Positions 1-6,258 of a DNA stretch of 17,482 nt are shown here, one piece after another (the first letter of the stretch is position 1; each line of letters starts with the position of its first letter). Origin of the DNA: B13-G4 sp030606805 (lineage in GTDB: Bacteria; Desulfobacterota; Desulfobacteria; Desulfobacterales; ETH-SRB1). Location of the stretch: assembly GCA_030606805.1 (NCBI GenBank), contig JAUWFS010000044.1, forward strand, positions 1 through 17,482, read 5' to 3'. The notes under the pieces are model-generated. The model had not been told where the DNA came from. It ran no database searches and saw only the letters and a list, made by a program, of their open reading frames with translations. The position numbers and the translations under genes are program-made.

Positions 1-330
1 GAATTAAGAGTCTATAATCTTACCCAAAACAAGAACCGGCAGATATCTTTCTATCGGACAGGCAGCGGGGTGGAAATCGATTTTGTGATTGAAATCCGGA
101 AACGGCAAGCCTCCTCTAATGCTCACATTGTTTGCCTCGAAGTAAAACTGGCGGAAAAATGGGACAGGAAATGGGAACGCCCTATGCGTTCGTTGAGCAG
201 CTCTGACCGTATCAATGTGGATAAGATGATTGGTATTTACATGGGCAAAAGAGCGTATCATTTTGATGGCTTAGACGTTCTGCCACTGAAAGATTTCCTG
301 AAACAACTGCACCAGGGGGATGTTTTCTGA
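1..330 (+). CDS. AAA-family ATPase, C-terminal DUF4143 part (5' truncated by window edge)
   Basis: The reading frame is open from base 1, so the gene begins left of the window and only its last 109 residues are visible. They match the end of the ATPases that join an AAA_14 domain to a C-terminal DUF4143 (PD-(D/E)XK-like) domain. Visible signs are the FYRTGSGVEIDFVIE stretch (about residues 17-31 of this fragment), the following LEVK strand, and the closing pattern in which a lysine/arginine-rich helix leads to LPLKDFLKQL. In the family the D of EIDF and the ExK of LEVK sit in a nuclease-like core, but most members have no known function and are often found in accessory or toxin-antitoxin-like regions. 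The Walker motifs would lie upstream and cannot be seen. The next 340 bases hold no secure gene. Confidence 0.75.
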   Translation, partial: ELRVYNLTQNKNRQISFYRTGSGVEIDFVIEIRKRQASSNAHIVCLEVKLAEKWDRKWERPMRSLSSSDRINVDKMIGIYMGKRAYHFDGLDVLPLKDFLKQLHQGDVF

Positions 331-669
331 GAAATTTTGATGGAAGTTACACTGACTGCGAAGCACGCTGTAAAAGTTTTGGAGCTGAGAGCCCATATCC
401 ATGTTCGTCAAAAGCTGGAAATGCAGAAATCAGATTATTGCATCAACGGGAAAGCCACTGAGATTTTGAAACGCTTTAATAATTGTGATATGCAAATATT
501 AGCTGCATAAAAAATGGCTGATTCTTGGGTTGAAGTGGACCCCAAGTCAAGGACAATTTTTTCCTAAATTAGGGTCAAAGCTAATCAGGTTTCAGCACTT
601 TATGGTGAAATCGAAATTCAGGCTGAAACACTATCCGGAAAATATTTCGGAAAGAAAATTGTTACGTTC
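331..669. other. Gap with small unassigned reading frames
   Basis: No recognisable gene lies between the ATPase fragment and the next open frame. A 56-residue reading frame (340-510, starting MEVTLTAKHAVKVLEL) begins 10 nt after the ATPase stop, and a 17-residue frame (514-567) follows. Both are in the same frame as the ATPase and as the protein that starts at 670, separated only by stops at 328, 508 and 565. Neither has a clear ribosome binding site or a family I recognise. The stretch is more likely eroded coding sequence than functional small genes. Confidence 0.35.
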
Positions 670-1179
670 ATGATAACGCCAGGTAAACGCTGGTCTGTTA
701 CTTGCGGTGTCTCCACCTATACTGCTGTGGAAGGTCGGACTCGTTTCAATCAACTACAACCATACCTCTTTAAGATTATGGAATCTTTTGTCTTTTTCAA
801 TAATGACAAATCTGTCGCACAAAAATCTGATGAAAAAAAAGTTTATTCAATTGAATCCATTGCCTCTCAAATTGCAAGCTATAATAATAAAAATGCTGAA
901 AAAATGGTAGATGATATGACTTTATCAACATCTGCAAAAGCAGAGGGTAAAAATGTTATTATCACTAATATTTTAAAAGTAAAAATGGGGTTAACAAAAC
1001 AAGAACTCAACGAATTTCAAACTGAACTGTATAAAGAGATAGTTCCAAAGGTGTGCCAGCAAAATTCGGGAAACTTAGCTTTCGAGAAAGGGTTGTATTA
1101 TACTTTTGTTTATTTCAATACCTACAAAGAAAAACTCGCTGAAATTAAAGTGGATAAGCAACTTTGCAATGGTTATTAA
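670..1179 (+). CDS. Hypothetical protein, probably 5'-truncated
   Basis: A 169-residue reading frame with no family I can name. The same frame is open from base 568, directly after a stop, with no ATG, GTG or TTG before 670 and no ribosome binding site at 670; the start may therefore have been lost. Residues 1-44 end in an IMESFVFF pattern like the C-terminal end of PsbP/DcrB-like exported proteins. From about residue 60 the layout changes: a helix, the strand ITNILKV, a helix with LTKQELNEF, then VPKVCQQN, a hydrophobic YYTFVYFNTY strand and a last cysteine near the C-terminus. That second half resembles small periplasmic proteins with two conserved cysteines flanking an aromatic strand. No signal peptide is visible from residue 1. 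It may be a fusion of two decayed genes. Nothing in the sequence shows a function. Confidence 0.45.
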   Translation: MITPGKRWSVTCGVSTYTAVEGRTRFNQLQPYLFKIMESFVFFNNDKSVAQKSDEKKVYSIESIASQIASYNNKNAEKMVDDMTLSTSAKAEGKNVIITNILKVKMGLTKQELNEFQTELYKEIVPKVCQQNSGNLAFEKGLYYTFVYFNTYKEKLAEIKVDKQLCNGY

Positions 1180-1249
1180 TTAGGTAGTTAAGAGAAAACA
1201 ACAGAGAGAAAACAACAGGGTCGGATCTTAAATATTAACTATCGACTCT

Positions 1250-1526
1250 TTAAACTATCTTTTTTTCGTTCCCTGTCAGAAGCTGGGAACGAGGGTTGAA
1301 AGGGCCTTACCGCCAATCGGAAAAAACTGTAATCAAGAAAAACGAAGAAAAAATGAACCAGGCCGGAATAAAAAAACTGATCAGTAAAGGAGAAGGCATA
1401 TCCATCGAATTTAAGGAATGCCGGAAACTCGTTGCCGGATTATATGAGACACTTCAATATGAAATATCAAAGGTCCGACCACTTGTTTCAGGTGTCAGCT
1501 AATACGCTAATCAAGACGCGACCGAT
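1250..1526. repeat. Long direct repeat, copy A (left of rhuM)
   Basis: About 277 bp repeated at 3054-3331 in the same orientation. Both copies begin TTAAACTATCTTTTTTTCGT and end CTAATCAAGACGCGAC, with long identical blocks between (for example around 1330-1352 and 1390-1425) and scattered substitutions and small indels. The two copies bracket the rhuM gene. Copy A contains the AlbA_2-like remnant at 1353-1502. Confidence 0.85.
1353..1502 (+). pseudogene. Remnant of an AlbA_2-domain (Schlafen/RecG-like) protein, copy A
   Basis: The 49-residue frame starts MNQAGIKKLISKGEG and continues with ISIEFKE, which is the usual start of AlbA_2 (divergent AAA_4) putative regulators, normally several hundred residues long. 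After the EFKE strand the likeness continues weakly (LVAGLYETL, where the family has a YETVCAFLNR-type helix) and then a stop follows. The frame is open to 1296, but the ATG at 1353 fits the family start better. It sits inside direct-repeat copy A, and the matching piece in copy B has an early stop. A broken gene start is the best reading. A functional small peptide is possible but nothing supports it. Confidence 0.5.
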
Positions 1527-1843
1527 TTTTTTATAGAAAATTAACAAAAATAGATCATGGGATTAATTCTTTCTAACCATACAAAGAGGGACGGTGAATT
1601 CACCCCCCTTTTTCCGTCTATATGGTAACCTCGAACCACATCATTTTGTGACTTACAAACAATTGGGAATGCAGTTTCATATATAGACAAAATTACTGAA
1701 GAATCAATTCCTATAGTTCCAATTGGAACTTGTGTGTTCAGTGAAATTGCTATACCAATGCCTCTGAAATCGAGGAGCTACCTGACGTAGCAAAAACCAG
1801 ATAGTCATACTTTGCAATTTGAAAAAATATCGGAGGTCACCCA
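1503..1843. other. Gap before rhuM, no gene seen
   Basis: The gap runs from the end of the AlbA_2-like remnant to the rhuM start. It includes the last bases of direct-repeat copy A and about 310 bp with no supportable gene in either direction. Short scraps such as 1770-1815 can be translated for a dozen residues but are not recognisable. A good ribosome binding site for rhuM (GGAGG, 1832-1836) lies at its right end. I see no clear promoter or terminator. Confidence 0.5.
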
Positions 1844-2887
1844 ATGACACTATCTTCAAACCAATCCGAAATCGTCCTCTACACCACAACAGACGGCAAA
1901 GTCAAAATCGATACTATTTTCCAGAATGAAACCATCTGGCTGACCCAGAATAAAATGGCTGGACTTTTCGATGTAAAGCGCCCGGCCATCACAAAACACT
2001 TGAAAAACATCTTTGAAAGCGGTGAATTAGACGAAAAAGTGGTTGGTTCCATTTTGGAACATACCACTCAACATGGGGCAATAGAAGGTAAAACACAGAC
2101 TAAACCGGTAAAATATTACAATCTCGATGCCATTATTGCCGTTGGATACCGAGTCAATTCCAAACGTGCAACCCAATTTAGAATATGGGCGACCAATATC
2201 CTCAAAGAATACATCATCAAAGGCTTTGCCATGGATGATGATCGCCTGAAACAGGTTAAAAAGTGGGATTATTTTGATGAGTGGCTGGAACGTATCCGGG
2301 ATATTCGGGTTTCAGAAAAGCGATTCTATCAGAAAATCAGGGATATTTACGCGACCGCCATCAATTATGATAAAACATCAGATCAGGCACAGATTTTCTT
2401 TAAAAAAGTACAAAATAAAATGCTCTGGGCTACCACTGGTAAAACCGCCGCTGAACTTATTGAAAATCGCAGTAATCATGATGTGCCAAATATGGGGCTA
2501 ACTTCATGGCGTGGCTCTATTGTTCGAAAACAGGATGTAGCCATTGCTAAAAATTATTTGAATGCTGATGAAATAAAAGACCTGAATGAAATTGTCACCA
2601 TGTATTTGGATTATGCCGAAAGACAGGCGCGCCAAAGAAAAACTGTTACCATGGAGCAATGGACAGATAAGCTCGACAGTTTTTTAGAATTCAACGAACA
2701 GGAACTTTTAACCCATGCAGGTAAAGTTAAAGCAGGAGTTGCTAAAAAAATTGCTGACGACCGTTACGAAGAGTTCGACCAAAAACGGAAAAAAGCAGAA
2801 GCACTGATAGCGGATGAAGAAGATATAAAACAGTTTGAAGAAATAGTAGTAAAGCAATTGCTTGATAAGCGGGACGATGGAAAATGA
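1844..2887 (+). CDS. RhuM-family protein
   Basis: The 347-residue product matches the virulence protein RhuM family, first named from a Salmonella pathogenicity island but found mostly in accessory and mobile regions of many bacteria. Its biochemical role is unknown. The N-terminal third is diagnostic: a short strand segment (EIVLYTTTDGKVKIDTIFQ), then ETIWLTQNKMAGLFDVKRPAITKHL, which looks like a winged-helix or KilA-N-like DNA-binding element, then KYYNLDAIIAVGYRVNS and the RATQFRIWATNILKEYIIKGF signature. The rest is charged and helical, ending in a lysine/glutamate-rich tail. The length is normal for the family and the frame is intact. The ATG at 1844 has GGAGG 7 nt upstream. It lies between two long direct repeats, and its stop overlaps an ATG (ATGA) of a decayed frame, so it probably once had a downstream partner. 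Confidence 0.9.
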   Translation: MTLSSNQSEIVLYTTTDGKVKIDTIFQNETIWLTQNKMAGLFDVKRPAITKHLKNIFESGELDEKVVGSILEHTTQHGAIEGKTQTKPVKYYNLDAIIAVGYRVNSKRATQFRIWATNILKEYIIKGFAMDDDRLKQVKKWDYFDEWLERIRDIRVSEKRFYQKIRDIYATAINYDKTSDQAQIFFKKVQNKMLWATTGKTAAELIENRSNHDVPNMGLTSWRGSIVRKQDVAIAKNYLNADEIKDLNEIVTMYLDYAERQARQRKTVTMEQWTDKLDSFLEFNEQELLTHAGKVKAGVAKKIADDRYEEFDQKRKKAEALIADEEDIKQFEEIVVKQLLDKRDDGK

Positions 2888-2924
2888 ATGAAGCCGAATC
2901 CACTTTGCTTAAAGAGACTCTGGG

Positions 2925-3002
2925 ATGAACAAAGATGTTTTCGAAAGTATCTGCGCGTTTCTGAACCGGAACGGCGGGGATTTACTACAGAGAAAAAAAT
3001 AA
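2925..3002 (+). pseudogene. AlbA_2-like remnant behind rhuM
   Basis: A 25-residue frame reads MNKDVFESICAFLNRNGGDL and stops soon after. The FESICAFLNRNGGDLL run is the core helix-turn of AlbA_2-domain proteins, in which it normally follows the EFKE strand and leads into a nucleotide-binding-like LLGV strand. Here the frame is closed just upstream (TAA at 2910) and ends where LLGV should begin. A 14-residue frame starting at 2884 and overlapping the rhuM stop may be another piece. This suggests that rhuM was once followed by an AlbA_2 gene, now deleted. Confidence 0.5.
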
Positions 3003-3020
3003 GATAAATATGATTCATCA

Positions 3021-3060
3021 CATCTTAAACATTAAACATTAACCATTGACCCATTAAACT
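3021..3060. repeat. Short-period degenerate array (CATTAAA-like units)
   Basis: Several imperfect 7-8-nt units of the CATTAAA/CATTAAC/CATTGAC type follow each other directly, ending at the start of direct-repeat copy B. A weaker version (AAATATTAACTATCGACTC) precedes copy A at 1230-1250. It resembles in style, though not in sequence, the arrays beside gyrA. Confidence 0.55.
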
Positions 3061-3331
3061 ATCTTTTTTTCGTTCATAGGAATAGCTTGGGAACAAGGCT
3101 TGAAAGGGCATTACCGCCGGTCGAAAAAAACTGTAATCAAGAAAAACGAAGAAAAAATGAACCGGGCCGGAATAAAAAAATTGATCCATAAAGGAGAAGG
3201 CATATCCATCGAATTTAAGGAATGACCCGAAACTCGTTGGCGCTTATACGAGATACTTCAAGATGAAACATCAAAGGTCAGACCACTTTTTCAGGTGTCA
3301 GCTAATGCGCTAATCAAGACGCGACACCGAT
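3054..3331. repeat. Long direct repeat, copy B (right of rhuM)
   Basis: The second copy of the repeat at 1250-1526, in the same orientation. Differences include a small indel near 3223-3230 and many point changes, so the duplication is not recent. It ends about 60 bp before rarA. Confidence 0.85.
3157..3225 (+). pseudogene. AlbA_2-like remnant, copy B
   Basis: This is the counterpart of the remnant at 1353-1502. It starts MNRAGIKKLIHKGEG and reads through ISIEFKE, then meets TGA (3223-3225) where copy A continues with CRKL. Only 22 residues are open. The stop comes from a local change in an otherwise well-conserved repeat, which supports decay rather than selection for a peptide. Confidence 0.55.
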
Positions 3332-3391
3332 TCGACAGAGAAAGGGAAGAATCGAATTTAATAAAAAGCATAAAAAGCGTTAGGTGAATAA

Positions 3392-4756
3392 TTGGACATG
3401 TTTGAACAAAGAGCGCAAGAAGCAGCACGGGCATCAAGACCTCTTGCAGAAATAATGCGACCGAAAAGCCTTGAAGAATTTGTAGGTCAAAAGCATGTCG
3501 TCGGCAAAGGCAGCCTTATCCGTAACGCCATTGAAAAAGACCGGATTTTTTCAATGATTTTATGGGGCCCTCCAGGATGCGGCAAAACGACTCTCGCCAG
3601 AATAATCGCAGGTGAAACAAAATCTTATTTTGTCCATTTTTCCGCTGTCCTTTCAGGAATAAAAGAAATAAGATCCGTTATTGAAGAGGCAAGAAATCAG
3701 CAAAAGCTTTATAGAAAAAAAACCATTCTCTTTGTAGATGAAATACACAGGTTCAACAAGGCGCAGCAGGATGCATTCCTTCATCACGTAGAAAATGGCC
3801 TGATAACCCTGATCGGAGCTACAACTGAAAACCCCTCCTTTGAAGTTATAGCGCCCCTTTTGTCAAGATGCCGTGTAATTGTTTTAAAGACTTTTTCGCA
3901 GGATGATATCCATGCCATAATTAATAGAGCGCTTAAAAACAAAGAAAGAGGTCTTGGAAACTTAAACCTTGTTTTATCAAAAGATGCTCTCGCATATTTT
4001 ATACAAATAGCAGATGGAGATGCACGTACAGCTTTAAACAACCTTGAGATGACGGCTTCACTTCTATCATCGGAAAGTGATACTTCAGATAAAAAGAAAA
4101 AGCGGCATATAACTATCAAAGATTTAGAGTCTGCTCTTCAGAAAAAAAGTCTTGTTTATGACAAATCCGGTGAAGAGCACTATAATCTTATTTCCGCGTT
4201 TCACAAAAGCCTGCGAGGCAGTGATCCCGATGCAGCTCTCTATTGGCTTGAACGTATGCTTTCAGCAGGTGAAGACCCGTTGTATCTGGCTCGCAGAATG
4301 GTAAGATTCGCTTCTGAAGATGTGGGAAACGCAGATTCTAATGCGCTCGAAGTTGCTTTGAACGCTATGAAAGCATTTAGATTTCTTGGCCACCCTGAGG
4401 GCGAACTGGCTCTCGCTCAAGCCGCCGTCTATCTTGCTACCGCCCCTAAAAGTAACAGCATATATTTGGCCTTTAAAAAAATTAAAGACGTTGTCAAAAG
4501 TACAGGTACGCTGCCTGTTCCTCTACATATAAGAAATGCTCCCACAGGGCTGATGAAAAAACTGGGATACGGAAAAAGTTACAAATATGCTCATAATTTT
4601 AAAGACGCATATATTCACCAGGAATATTTGCCTGAAGAGCTACAGAATCAACGATATTATTTCCCAACTGACAGGGGTTATGAAAAAATAATAAAGCAAA
4701 GATTAGAAAAATGGCTCAGCTTTAAGAGTAAGATGAAAAATAAAGAAAAAAAATAA
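3392..4756 (+). CDS. rarA: Replication-associated recombination protein A (RarA/MgsA, AAA+ ATPase)
   Basis: A 454-residue clamp-loader-like AAA+ ATPase of the RarA/MgsA/WRNIP1 family, which acts at stalled replication forks and binds SSB and DNA ends. The Walker A motif is GPPGCGKTT (59-67), Walker B ILFVDE (112-117) followed by HRFNKAQQD, sensor 1 GATTENPSFEV (142-152), a probable arginine finger in LLSRCRV (156-162), and sensor 2 in the GDARTALNNLE segment. The C-terminal half has the family's tetramerisation and MgsA_C features (SLRGSDPDAALYWL, ARRMVRFASEDVGNAD, HIRNAPTGLMKKLGYGKSYKYAH). The length is normal. The start is either TTG at 3392, with AGGTG 5 nt upstream, or ATG two codons later at 3398; TTG fits the spacing better. 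It stands alone, with degenerate repeats upstream and an AT-rich gap downstream. Confidence 0.97.
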   Translation: MDMFEQRAQEAARASRPLAEIMRPKSLEEFVGQKHVVGKGSLIRNAIEKDRIFSMILWGPPGCGKTTLARIIAGETKSYFVHFSAVLSGIKEIRSVIEEARNQQKLYRKKTILFVDEIHRFNKAQQDAFLHHVENGLITLIGATTENPSFEVIAPLLSRCRVIVLKTFSQDDIHAIINRALKNKERGLGNLNLVLSKDALAYFIQIADGDARTALNNLEMTASLLSSESDTSDKKKKRHITIKDLESALQKKSLVYDKSGEEHYNLISAFHKSLRGSDPDAALYWLERMLSAGEDPLYLARRMVRFASEDVGNADSNALEVALNAMKAFRFLGHPEGELALAQAAVYLATAPKSNSIYLAFKKIKDVVKSTGTLPVPLHIRNAPTGLMKKLGYGKSYKYAHNFKDAYIHQEYLPEELQNQRYYFPTDRGYEKIIKQRLEKWLSFKSKMKNKEKK

Positions 4757-4828
4757 AAATTCATTGCTTAATATTTTCTTTTGCAATATTTTTAGATAAA
4801 ATTATTATTTTTATTATTAATCTATTTT

Positions 4829-4849
4829 ATTTATTGAATTTTAATAAAT
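4829..4849. promoter_or_regulatory. AT-rich palindrome upstream of the MarR gene (possible operator)
   Basis: A perfect 7-bp inverted repeat, ATTTATT, 7-nt spacer, AATAAAT, centred about 45 bp before the MarR-family start. MarR proteins usually bind short palindromes in their own promoter region. The surrounding 4757-4883 gap is almost entirely A and T, so such a palindrome could arise by chance. Confidence 0.3.
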
Positions 4850-4883
4850 ATATACAAATAATTTATAATTGTAACGAGTTGAA

Positions 4884-5333
4884 ATGCTAATAAAACATCG
4901 CTCAAAGGAAATAATATTCTCTATACGCAAATTAATGCAGGCAGGAGAATTTTACACTAAAGAATTAAACAAAAAATATCAGGTAAGCGCTCCGCAGCTT
5001 AATTGTCTTCTATCATTATACGAAAACGGTCCATTGCCTCCCTCACAGATAGCCAAGCATATAATGGTTAAATCAAGCACGGTCACTGGAATTGTTGATC
5101 GGCTGGAACAAAAAGGTCTTGTGAAAAGGTTCAGAAACTCACCTGATAGACGAATTATTACTATAGAACTCACGGATTCAGGCAAAAATCTTGCCAAGAA
5201 TGCCCCTCCTCCCATCCAGCAAAAAATTATTGACGGTCTGAAAAAACTATCTGAAGATGAATTAGATCAAATAATTCTTCCTCTCACAAAACTCACTGAT
5301 ATGCTTGATGTACAAGATCTAGATGTTGAATAA
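4884..5333 (+). CDS. MarR-family transcriptional regulator
   Basis: A 149-residue winged-helix regulator that should act as a dimer on palindromic DNA. Residues about 36-48 form the first helix of the DNA-binding domain, 53-78 the helix-turn-helix (SQIAKHIMVKSSTVTGIVDRLEQKGL), and 84-100 the wing with the typical DRR at 88-90 followed by ITIELTDSG. The N- and C-terminal helices fit the dimer interface. There is a single cysteine (C41), so simple two-cysteine oxidation sensing is unlikely. The ATG at 4884 has only a weak ribosome binding site (CGAG). The gene is separated from the next gene by 528 bp, but it is the only regulator near the MttB/AsnB operon, so local control of that operon is a reasonable guess without direct proof. 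The ligand is unknown. Confidence 0.92.
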   Translation: MLIKHRSKEIIFSIRKLMQAGEFYTKELNKKYQVSAPQLNCLLSLYENGPLPPSQIAKHIMVKSSTVTGIVDRLEQKGLVKRFRNSPDRRIITIELTDSGKNLAKNAPPPIQQKIIDGLKKLSEDELDQIILPLTKLTDMLDVQDLDVE

Positions 5334-5369
5334 AATCTTACAGGCCCATCCAATATCCATTCATTAGAT

Positions 5370-5651
5370 CAGAAATTTACAAACTCAAAAATTAACTTGT
5401 CAACGACATGAGGTGACGGGCGCTTAAATTTAAAATGGCTGACTGTTTGAGCGTATTAGTGAGTCTTAAGAAAAAAGAGGCGCTTTTGTATCTCCTTGTT
5501 AAGGATATGAATTTAAGTCATAAGGATCAATTTTCTTAAGCGATATTAATACTCTTTTTCTTTAGACTCACTTATGCGCGAGTTTCAGACGTTCTTAAAT
5601 TTTAGTGCCCGCTGCCTTATGTTAGCTTCATAATGAGTTTGTAAATTTCTG
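5370..5651. repeat. Long imperfect inverted repeat (about 280 bp)
   Basis: The ends are a perfect 18-bp pair, CAGAAATTTACAAACTCA at 5370-5387 against 5634-5651. Inside, a second well-matched pair lies at 5458-5479 and 5552-5572 (AGTGAGTCTTAAGAAAAAAG against its near complement), and the stretches between pair partly (GACGGGCGC near 5416 against GTGCCCGC near 5605). The centre holds a small TCCTT/AAGGA hairpin. No protein is encoded. It looks like a decayed miniature inverted-repeat element, or a very long RNA hairpin. Confidence 0.75.
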
Positions 5652-5701
5652 GTAGATAGAACCCTAAATATCTCAGCAAAACAAATATCTTTACAAACGA
5701 C

Positions 5702-5730
5702 TTGACATTATAAAATATTTATCTTAAATA
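5702..5730 (+). promoter_or_regulatory. Likely sigma-70-type promoter for the zinc-ribbon/MttB operon
   Basis: A perfect -35 box TTGACA (5702-5707) is followed after 16 nt by TTAAAT (5724-5729) as a -10 box, or after 17 nt by TAAATA. Transcription would start near 5736 and leave a leader of about 125 nt before the zinc-ribbon gene. A 10-bp direct repeat, TAATATAATG, lies in that leader at 5753-5762 and 5770-5779. The wider region is AT-rich, which makes -10-like matches cheap; the -35 box is the stronger evidence. Confidence 0.5.
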
Positions 5731-5861
5731 TTTCAGTTGAAATTATTTTAGATAATATAATGTTAATAATAATATAATGCTTTAACAGCATTCTTTATTA
5801 TAATTATAAACTATAAAGTATAACTTAAACACTAAGTAATATTTAAGGGAGGGAGGTAAAA

Positions 5862-6047
5862 ATGCCGGTAATAATAGTGAGATGCCCTAAATGTGGACAC
5901 AGTTATAATCTGCCATCCAGAGAGGCTCAATATGGCTTCAAGAGATGTCCAAAGTGTGGACATAGAAAAAAAGAGAACAAAAACCAATTGACAAAGAATT
6001 TCAAGCGTCCTGGGTTGGCAAGGGAGCACACAGCAAAAGCTATATAA
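5862..6047 (+). CDS. Small zinc-ribbon protein
   Basis: A 61-residue protein with two CPKCGH knuckles (Cys 8/11 and 29/32) separated by 17 residues, a compact zinc-ribbon fold of the kind that binds one Zn2+. The N-terminus MPVIIVRCPKCGHSYNLPS is the common start of such ribbons. The tail (from about residue 34) is basic and probably disordered. The start is secure: an unusually strong purine-rich ribosome binding site (GGGAGGGAGG) ends 5 nt before the ATG. It is the first gene after the predicted promoter and lies 211 nt before the TTG of the first MttB-family gene, with a large inverted repeat between. It could be a DNA/RNA-binding helper, a partner of an operon enzyme or a leader gene. Which of these cannot be told. 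Confidence 0.75.
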   Translation: MPVIIVRCPKCGHSYNLPSREAQYGFKRCPKCGHRKKENKNQLTKNFKRPGLAREHTAKAI

Positions 6048-6056
6048 AACCAGGTA

Positions 6057-6238
6057 AGGAACGTGGACGAAATAACTTCCCCAAGTAGGCGCATAGATTT
6101 GGATCAAATTTGTTTGATCTCAAATCACAAAAGTTGATGGAATAGCAGGCTATTTTGATATTTTTGTGATTTGAGATCGGGCAAAGGTGGCCTGAAGCTG
6201 TGATGCATAGTTGGGGAAGTTATTTCGTCCACGTTCCT
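6057..6238. repeat. Nested inverted repeat, 182 bp, upstream of the MttB-family gene
   Basis: Three stems share one centre. The outer arms are a perfect 28-bp match (6057-6084 against 6211-6238), the middle arms a perfect 17-bp match (6116-6132 against 6162-6178), and the inner arms 6 bp (AATAGC/GCTATT, 6141-6154). There is no coding frame inside. The right arm ends 8 nt before the ribosome binding site (AAGGAG, 6247-6252) of the TTG-started MttB-family gene, so the structure would be present in an operon transcript. A possible TA duplication (6055-6056 and 6238-6239) is too short to prove insertion. It could be a miniature transposable element or a cis-acting RNA structure. Confidence 0.85.
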
Positions 6239-6258
6239 AAAGGAACAAGGAGAAACAA

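Noticed and set aside
530..566. Insertion-sequence end (GTGGACCCCAAGTCAAGGACA)
   Set aside because: It resembles some IS terminal sequences in style, but no matching inverted end, target duplication or transposase was found.
4757..4828. Rho-independent terminator after rarA
   Set aside because: Short ATTGC/GCAAT pairing with T-runs is present, but the stem is only 5 bp in AT-rich DNA and not convincing.
5652..5861. Cobalamin riboswitch upstream of the MttB operon
   Set aside because: A B12-linked operon might be expected to have one, but I found no convincing B12-box sequence in the leader, and the stretch is nearly all A and T.
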